Under the pieces are notes generated by a model. That model was given only the letters and a program-made list of their open reading frames with translations, did no database searches and was not told where the DNA came from. DNA of 64,000 nt, taken from contig CM060957.1 in the NCBI GenBank assembly GCA_030765055.1, positions 198,346,835 to 198,410,834 on the forward strand, given 5' to 3'. Origin of the DNA: Mantis religiosa. Taxonomy: Eukaryota > Arthropoda > Insecta > Mantodea > Mantidae. Shown one piece after another: positions 56,906 to 64,000 of the stretch (within the stretch, counting starts at the first letter, position 1; each line of letters starts with the position of its first letter). Position numbers and translations under genes: made by a program.

Positions 56906-57329
56906 TGAGACCAGAAGTGCAGGCCTTATTACTATGTGCTCCATACCCTTCCATTACAGCAAATGTACAAGAATCTATTTCTCCATTTCTCCGATTGTGA
57001 AGATCTCTGTATTCAGGAACTTGCTTGTGTGGCAAGTGCACCAGTGGGTATTGGAGTGTTGAATCAGTTCAGTTGTATAGTTCCAATGAATCGGTGAACC
57101 TTGGTGGCGTAAATGTGTAAATTTAGTTGTCTGAGAATCGACAAGTAGTGTCAGTGTGCAAACACTGGTTTTGGTGAGCGTTGAGAAGCGACTCAAGGTT
57201 GTGTTGTAACAAATACACAAACTAGACCGTGCTACGGAAAGAAATACGTTTTTACACGTATTTTTAAAAAAGCTGCAAATTAGTATTCGATACATGTGTA
57301 ACAAAGGAACAGATCAATTTCGTGGCCGA

Positions 57330-57615
57330 GATCGTGTTGGGGTAGAGACTACCTAGAACACGTAAAGAACTGTCAATGGCTTAGTAAACAAGCCGGGAGA
57401 AAGGGAATAAGTGTCGGTGAGAACGTGTTGGGGAAGAGGCTACCTAGAACATGTGAAGAACTGTCAACGACCAAGTGGACAAGCCGGGAGAAAAGCAGTA
57501 AGTGTTGGCGAGAATGTGTTGGAGAAGAAGCTACCTAGAATATCCGAAGAACTGTCAACGACCAGGTGAAAGAGCCAGGAGGAAAGAAGTTTCGGCAAGA
57601 ACGTGTTGAAGTGAG
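57330..57615. repeat. About 91-bp tandem minisatellite, three units
   Basis: Units begin gatcgtgttgg (57330), gaacgtgttgg (57421), gaatgtgttgg (57512), with a partial unit at 57599. Each holds ctacctagaa and gaactgtcaa. Units differ at about 10-15 percent of bases by eye. Confidence 0.85.
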
Positions 57616-59024
57616 AAAGCACACTACATCTGGTATACGCATTTTTTGAACTTCCAAACAGCGCAGCGATCATTGAATGCGTGGAGAGGTGAATCAATAA
57701 TGAAGTTTGGTCCAGAAAAAGCGCCGTGTTAAAATGTAGACCGAAAGATGATGTATGAGAACCCCAGATGTACAAAGCAAGTGAACACCTAATTTAAAGG
57801 TATTAAGTATGAATTTACACCACTCCATCATTTTGGTTGTTTGCCACAAGGGAAGTAATAATATGGAACATCGAGTAGAGCTACAAACAGACGTAATGAA
57901 GCTGAAGATATGGGAATTACATATTTATTTCATAAAAAGCAAAGTTAGTAACGGTGAAGCAAGAAATGCTACACAGATATAATTATTTGTAATAAAAACT
58001 TTACTTATCTCTAAATATATTTTCATCAGTTTCTTCAAACCTAAGTGATGTTTTGTTATATTTGTGTAGTATGTGACTGATTTTTGTACAGCATTGGTAT
58101 GTTGCGGACCCTTCGATTTCGGTACACATAAAATGCTGGAGTTGGACATGGTGCCATTCCTTTGACAGAACATTTCCTCCATGACCGGCAGGGTATACCA
58201 GGGATATCAGTCGCCGTCCTTAAGTAGTTGTTAGTAGTTAGCTGTCCTTTAAGTATCATAGTTGTTTACCTTTTGGCAGCAAGAGCAATATAAAATTGAC
58301 AATTACTCAAGCATTTGATGTGAGCCAAAAAGTGACAAGCATTTGTAAAAACAGTGAAAGTGATTGTACGTTATTGCATTAAAATTGTACTTGTTTTAAT
58401 TAACTTTAAAATGTCCCTTTGATACAAGGTTTATAATATATTTTAATATATTTACATGCAAATTATGTAACTCTTATTTGTATTTAACCCAGGGGCTTCT
58501 AAGGTCTTTATACAGATTGATCAAAATTAGTTATTGTTAGTTCTTAGGATACAGCCCTACAGGAATTAAAAATGAAATGTAAATTTTATTCAAGCACACA
58601 ATTTAGGAAGTGCATTTTGATGACAATTATTTCTGATAGTTTGTTTATTCAGTAGAAACTTCATGTACTTTTGAGTCACATTTCGTTGCTGCATATTTGT
58701 ATCTTGTGGTTAATATGGAATATATATCTAATTCCATCATCTGAAATGATCTATTGATTTTAAATATGTCTTTTGCGGATAGGGATCGCTTTTTACAAAT
58801 CCTTATAGTGTCATGTTCATCAACACAGAAATTAATTACAAATAAATTGAATAGTTGCCTTTATAATAAACAGTGGTGTTGATGTAACTGTCAGTTCATA
58901 TAACAAGGATTACTTGTAATGCCACAAACACAAACCACTCTGCTCATTAGAAAGACTTTATTATTTATTAATTTATAGATGAGTCATATTTATTACACAT
59001 CTGCTTCACTTACGTACCTGTTTT

Positions 59025-59064
59025 GAGGACATGTTTCGCAAATCATCGTTTGCATCTTCTGCTC
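59025..59064 (-). ncRNA. Hammerhead ribozyme motif of the second PLE family
   Basis: Minus strand: helix I GAG (59064-59062), core CAGAAGA (59061-59055; CUGANGA with one change, T to A), helix II GCAAA paired with TTTGC around CGATGA, core GAAA, then CATGTC and helix I return CTC (59027-59025). Helix I (GAG/CTC instead of CAG/CTG) and helix II (GCAAA/TTTGC instead of AAGAGC/GCTCTT) both changed on both strands relative to 28113-28152, which supports the fold. The core change probably weakens or abolishes activity. Confidence 0.7.
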
Positions 59065-60410
59065 TTATGCGACTGAAGCTTAATCCAGTGGTGTGGGTTG
59101 CTGCTGCCATCTGTTGATTTAGTGATGAACTTAAATGTGGGATTCTCTTCTGGCGGGAGTTCAAATTTCGTTAGTTGGTTTTTATGTTTTTCTATGTATA
59201 TTCTCTCCCATATGACGAGTTCACTATGTTTTTGTACGTGTTTTAGTAATTCTGTGCTATCTTCAATTTCATGATTTTCAGACCAGAAATGAGCTGCTAT
59301 TGCGGACTTATCAATATTTTTGTATCTTAAGTGCCTGAAGTGTTCTTTCTTTGTAGTGCCTATGTTTGTTTTTGTCCTCCCTATGTACATTTTTTCACAG
59401 TCTTTACACTTAATCTTGTAAATGCCTGACTTTTCCTCTGGTTTTATCTTATAAGTATTATTACTGTGAAGTAGGTTTTTAATGTTGTAATTGTATTTTG
59501 GTACCAATGTTATATTGTATTTCTTGAATATTTTTTGGAATTTTTTTGTGGCCCAGGGGTGGTAAGTAAATTTAGCAATTCTAATTTCTCATTTTATTGG
59601 TGTGAGAGCTGTGATCTGTTTTAATCTCTTTTGAAGTTTTAACGATTTTAGTTTTTTATCTACAAGGTTTTTTCCATATCCATTCTTAATTGCAGTTTTT
59701 AAGATTTGATGGTATTCTTTTTGATATTCTTCTTGGCTGAGAGGTAGATTTACTAATCTGTGTGTGAGACTGTTGATGGTGGCATGTTTGTGTGGAATTG
59801 GGTTGAAACTATTTGCTTTGATGTAATTATCTGTGTGTGTGTTACTTTTCTATGGATACCAAGTTCTAGTTTTTCATTGCTTTTTGTGATTTTAAGGTCC
59901 AAAAAAGGTAGAGTACAGTCTTCAGTTTCCACTGTGAATTGTATGTTGGGTTCTTGCAGGTTGAGTAGTTTCAAAGCATCATCTATTTGTTTGTAGGGCA
60001 CTATTGCAAAGATGTTGTCTACGTATTTGTACCATGTTTTAAAAATATGAGGGAAGGCTTTAGTAATATGTGTTTCGAAAAAGCTCATGTATAGATTGGC
60101 CAAAAATGGTGATAGCAGTCTTCCCATTGCTAGTCCTGAAATTTGAAAGTTTATATTTGTTTATAATTTTGATGTATACATATTTTAGTCATTGCCAGAT
60201 ATTCTTCTATTGCATTGGCATTTAGGTTAATAGAATTTAGCCATTTCTTAAGTTGAATCAAAAGTTTGTCTAATGGAATGCTAGGGAAGAGGGAGCGGCC
60301 AACAAAGGATACTAAAGTGTCATGCTCCGACTATAGAATTCTGGAAAGGACTGAAATTTTTTGGACAGCCATTGTGCCAGAAGGTAAGTAGGAGTGTTGG
60401 CATTATTTAC
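59043..60410 (-). pseudogene. PLE reverse transcriptase and GIY-YIG endonuclease
   Basis: From the 5' side: PTYLLAQWLSKKFQSFPEF and HDTLVSFVGRSLFPSIPLDK in broken frames (60400-60250), then MGRLLSPFLANLYMSFFE (60127 on), KYVDNIFAIVPYKQIDDALK with YVDN for the catalytic YVDD, and FTVETEDCTLPFLDLKITKS. The frame breaks near 59753. After an in-frame stop near 59590, FTYHPWATKKFQKIFKKYNI leads to GIYKIKCKDCEKMYIGRTKT, the GIY-YIG nuclease, ending near 59043. Both the RT motif and the frame are damaged. Confidence 0.9.
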
Positions 60411-60684
60411 AATGGTTCTCATGGTATGTTGGGATGGTGTATTTTCTAATAATTATTTTGCTTCACTGTGGTGTTCCAATACAGTTAAATCTCGACCTTG
60501 TTATTTATTTGAAGATATTGTGGATTAACAAAAGTAGTAAGTAGTTATAATGAACAGCATAGTTACCTCATATGAATTAACTTAACTATAATTGTCACAG
60601 ATTTCTGTGCATGTATTGACTGAGTCTTCAGATTTTACTATCACGTTATTGTACTAAATGATACTAAGTTCCGAAACATTTCAG

Positions 60685-61651
60685 ATTATACCGAGAAGCA
60701 GTTCCTGTCACTTCTCTTGGCAAGTCACCATTGTTCTCTGCTGAAGTCCAAACAAGGGACACAAGCTTCTGTAATGGAATCGATCGTCTCGAATATAATT
60801 ATGAAAACTGTAATGCTAAATGTAATATCTTATCTGCAACAGAATACGTACACTCCAATGAGTATGGTCATTTTAGTGATGGGGCAGACACATCTATAGG
60901 ACCTTTATACTTAAAACAGAGTAGTTTAAGTGATGTGAGCAATACAACACAACAATGTAGCACGTCTGAGAAAAGCTTTAGATCTGTGTGTAATCTGAAA
61001 AAACATAATTTAGTGAATATGGGTAAGAAATCACATCAATGTAAAGTTTGTGACAAGAGCTTTACTAAGTTGTCAAATTTGAAAACACATAATTTAATTC
61101 ATGAAGGTAAGAGGCCACACCTATGTAAAGTTTGTGATAAGAGCTTTACTAATTTGTCAAATTTGAAAACACATAATTTAATTCATGAAGGTAAGAGGCC
61201 ACACCTATGTAAAGTTTGTGATAAGAGCTTTACTAAGTTGTCAAATTTGAAAACACATAATTTAATTCATGAAGGTAAGAGGCCACACCTATGTAAAGTT
61301 TGTGATAAGGGCTATACTCAGTTATCACATTTGAAAAGCCATAGTTTGGTTCATGAAGGTAAGAGGCCACACATATGTAAAGTTTGTGGTAAAAACTTTA
61401 CTTGGTTGTCATCTCTGAAAAGCCATAATTTGGTTCATGAAGGTAAGAAGCCACACCTATGTAAAGTTTGTGATAAGAGCTTTACTTGGTTGTCCACTTT
61501 GAAAATACATAATTTAGTTCATGAAGGTAAGAGGCCACACCTGTGTAAAGTTTGTGATAAGAGCTTTACTCGGTTAGCACATTTGAAAAGACATAGTTTA
61601 GTTCATGAAGGTAAGAAGCTACACAATAGTAAAGTTAGTGATAAGCGCTAA
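60685..61651 (+). CDS. Zinc-finger gene B, terminal coding exon (7 C2H2 fingers)
   Basis: Acceptor AG at 60683-60684; its first base completes the Arg codon from 55576. After about 100 residues that match gene A (LYREAVPVTSLGKSPLFSAE) and a degenerate finger, seven regular fingers follow, each near HLCKVCDKSFTKLSNLK, with HEGKRPH linkers. The eighth is broken (LHNSKVSDKR, both Cys changed) and TAA follows at 61649-61651. The joined coding sequence is 1428 nt (about 475 aa). Probably a nuclear DNA-binding protein of unknown target. Fewer fingers than gene A (7 versus 12). Confidence 0.88.
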
Positions 61652-62100
61652 TGTCTGTTGTCACATTTGAAAAGACAATTTGGCTCATGAAGTTAAGAAG
61701 CCACACCAATGTAAACCTTGTAATAAGAAAATACATAATTCAGTTCATGAACGGAAGAAGCCACACTAATGTGTCGTTTGTAATAAGAGCTTTAGTCGGT
61801 TGTTACTTTTGAAAATGCATTGTTTAATATATGAGGGTAACAGAACACAATAATGTACTAAACACTCATTGTCAGGTATCCAAAGCCATAAATTGATTGC
61901 TGTGGGTATGATGTGATGAATAGAGTACGTTACAGTATACAACTTAGTATCTTAGTCTTAGTATCTGAACATTACCAATAATAAATGTTATTGTACAATA
62001 ATATGTTATTCTCTTTACGTATACTTGAGACAAATTGTAAGGTACAATCTATTCCAATTACATTTTAGCTGTTGTGTTTAATATTGTGACTTCCAATATT
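61652..62100 (+). other. 3' UTR of gene B with decayed finger units
   Basis: Out-of-frame relics of at least three more finger units follow the stop (ccacaccaatgtaaacc and ccacactaatgtgtcgt are the old HQC starts). AATAAA at 61980-61985 is a candidate polyadenylation signal. Confidence 0.6.
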
Positions 62101-63740
62101 GTGCGGAAAGCCATCTACACATCGTTGTCTTTTTCAACAGTGATAAAGAAAATGCTTATTGCATTTCTTTTCAGACAGCATTGCAACAAAATATGTAAAA
62201 GAAAATACTGAAGATGGCGTTCTAGAAGCCCACATTGTGGCGATCATTTGCAATGAGAATGCTGCAAATTGAGTGGGGTGGAGGATGTGATGATTGTTCT
62301 TCAACTTCGGAAGATCGCAATAGATACTTATATATTTATGTACTTCATGTTAATGGGAATATACATTGTTAATATCCTTTGCCTTACAAGTAAACAAGAG
62401 AATGCCGCAAGTAGCTTACCTTTTAGCGATAGATAGATAATTTAAAGCTGGACATTAAGTAATTGATTTGCAATTGCATTATCTTTATATAACTTAGTTT
62501 TTAAAAAAAATTATTAATAACCTTTCACTTGAAACTTATAGTCATTGAAAAATTCAAAACAAAAGCTTTATTCCACAAAAAGTATATGTGAATTTACCCT
62601 TTGCTTTCCTGAGATCTCATTATTGTAGCAATAAGATTTTGTCAGTCTCTTACAGTTTATCATTATTGTAATGTCCTAGGAACGTAGGGACTTCTCACTA
62701 CAATCAGAATTCAATAAAGATTTTTATTTCATTTTCAATGAAAGTATTTTAAACATAAGGTATGTTCATAGAAATCCTTAAAACCATTTTTAAGAAAATA
62801 TTTGACAATCCTCAATGTATAAGAGACCTGGAGTGGAGATATCCCTGAATATTTACGTGTCTCATCTTTTAAATATACTGAGTATTTGTTGTCAGAACTT
62901 TTCTGTTGACAGGTACAGAAATAAATATATGCGGTTATGTATCTTGACTTTAAGTGATAGTTAAATGTTTAAAGAGCTAATCAGTATATGTCCGGACTAA
63001 ACCAAATAATATATTGCTTTCGGAGAAAACTGTAAATATTGTGAAATACAAACAATTAACAAGGATTATGTCTTACATACGTCCTGTGTTTTAACAACAT
63101 CTACATTTTTGCTTATTAACTATTTGTCTGTCTTTGAGAGTTATAAAGGGACATTCAGAATGAAGAGAACTTACGAAGGTATTAAAATATTCAAGATATG
63201 CACTTCATTTGTTATCAATTCATATTACATATTTATGAATGCCATACCTAATAAAGGAGTGGTTGTAGTCATAAAACCGTGAAAACGTTCAATTGGAGAA
63301 ACCCTTAGAGCAATATGGACTTTCTAAAGTGCTCATGAGAATATTTTACAACAGATAGGTTACAATACCACCAACAAAATCATGCCATATATCATGCCAT
63401 TTCATTTGCGTCCGATAAAAGCTGTAATTTAAACAGTATTTTATGTTTCTGGCACTTTAAATGAATTGGTACATGTTAATTTTGGAAATTGCAAATTTGT
63501 AACTTCTCAGTTTATGCAGATCTGAAGCAATTACTTCAATAAGAAAATGCTTTTAGGAGTACTTGATCTTAGCACAATGATGAAATGAAGTTCAAAACAG
63601 CCCATGGTCCATATAACTAAGAGCTACGCTGCTATTGTACATGCCAGGCTATATTATCATTCATTACTTTATTATTGGACATCTCTTTTGCTTAGGATTA
63701 TGTTTAGCATATTTCAACACATTTGTTTATTTTAACAGGT
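62101..63740. other. Unassigned AT-rich sequence
   Basis: No gene, RNA or repeat that I can support. Confidence 0.4.
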
Positions 63741-64000
63741 TATGCACAGTGTCAAATTTCGACTTAAGTATTCCTGCAAATTCCTACAATGTTGGAGGAG
63801 CTATTATCATCCTCCAGGACTATACAGCACGTATACCAATGTGCACTTCTATAAATTTCCCCAGGAGCCAGCAATACTGCAAAAGTAGAAAGCTATTTGT
63901 AAAATTTCCAGTGAAAGTTGTGCTTTTATGTGTGCAAATACCATTTTTTGGAAGAAGACTTCACAGTTGGTTCGAGACATGTTAAAGCATGGAGTGGTAC
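63741..64000 (+). other. Possible decayed THAP-like exon
   Basis: After a good acceptor (tttattttaacag, ending 63739) one frame reads TNVHFYKFPQEPAILQK then a TAG and KAICKISSESC, like the FYKFP-x2-P part of THAP zinc-finger domains with the conserved Trp codon turned into a stop. Neither the C-x2-4-C start nor the C-x2-H end is clear. Low confidence. Confidence 0.25.

Larger units (their letters stand above)
59010..60410 (-). mobile_element. Penelope-like element, 5'-truncated, in intron 3 of gene B
   Basis: Minus strand: RT part, linker, GIY-YIG endonuclease, hammerhead motif and 3' tail (aaacaggtacgtaagtgaagc). A different family from the palindromic PLE but with the same order and a related tail. 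Target duplications were not found. Confidence 0.85.
55577..60684 (+). other. Intron 3 of zinc-finger gene B
   Basis: GTAAGACT to gaaacatttcag. 55590-56480 is homologous to the corresponding part of gene A. Insertions unique to this arm: a SINE (56741-56905), a minisatellite (57330-57615) and a PLE (59010-60410). The rest (56480-56740, 57616-59009) shows nothing I can support. Confidence 0.75.

Noticed and set aside
63635..63985. 116-codon frame at the right edge
   Set aside because: No domain, and it crosses the likely splice acceptor at 63739; the neighbouring frame has the THAP-like pattern instead.
1..64000. CRISPR arrays, operons, bacterial promoters
   Set aside because: The sequence is eukaryotic (introns, LINEs, SINEs). 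No regularly spaced short direct repeats are present.

Overview
The window is animal nuclear DNA: AT-rich intergenic and intronic sequence, spliced genes with GT-AG introns, and a dense load of eukaryotic retrotransposons. C2H2 zinc-finger genes with an acidic IKEE-rich N-terminus, Jockey-clade LINEs, Ty3/gypsy elements, Penelope-like elements (PLEs), a mariner relic and tRNA-derived SINEs together suggest an insect, probably hemimetabolous (cockroach/termite, orthopteran or stick-insect grade). That placement is inference; no ribosomal or mitochondrial marker is present.

Left third (1-19.2 kb). Jockey-clade LINEs lie head to tail on the + strand: E1 (1-2715, entering from outside the window), E2 (2716-7522, ORF1+ORF2) and E3a (about 7520-11040), then E3b (16073-18236) and a shorter relative E4 (to 19171). 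All are broken by frameshifts and stops. E3b carries an antisense tRNA-derived SINE with a 9-bp target duplication. Between E3a and E3b are an (AT)40 tract and a minus-strand gypsy element (11973-15456) with unlike LTRs and an in-frame RT-to-integrase deletion.

Middle and right (20-62 kb). Two paralogous zinc-finger genes form a diverged head-to-head inverted duplication. Gene A (minus, coding exons 29197-28769, 26369-26338 and 22023-20688) encodes about 598 aa with 12 fingers. Gene B (plus, 48509-48937, 55545-55576, 60685-61651) encodes about 475 aa with 7 fingers. Exon lengths and phases match (429 nt; 32-nt micro-exon; final exon), and both have a non-coding 5' exon. Mariner and LINE relics are shared by the arms and so predate the duplication. 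Other insertions are present in one arm only, and the other arm shows the empty site: a palindromic PLE in gene A (26651-28256, 11-bp duplication), and in gene B a PLE with 13-bp duplications (49435-55524) that itself contains a complete 5.45-kb gypsy element (49953-55405), plus a TTAA-flanked piggyBac-like piece (47198-48063).

The spacer between the arms (about 33-44.5 kb) holds a solo LTR, a PLE C-terminal piece, a doubly deleted gypsy element with perfect ATAT duplications, LINE fragments and several SINEs.

The most interesting signals are hammerhead ribozyme motifs at the 3' ends of several PLEs, whose helices I and II covary between families; the 767-bp palindromic PLE; a stop codon followed directly by GTAAGAG at the gag-pro boundary in two gypsy copies; and the inverted zinc-finger gene pair. 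All comparisons were made by eye.
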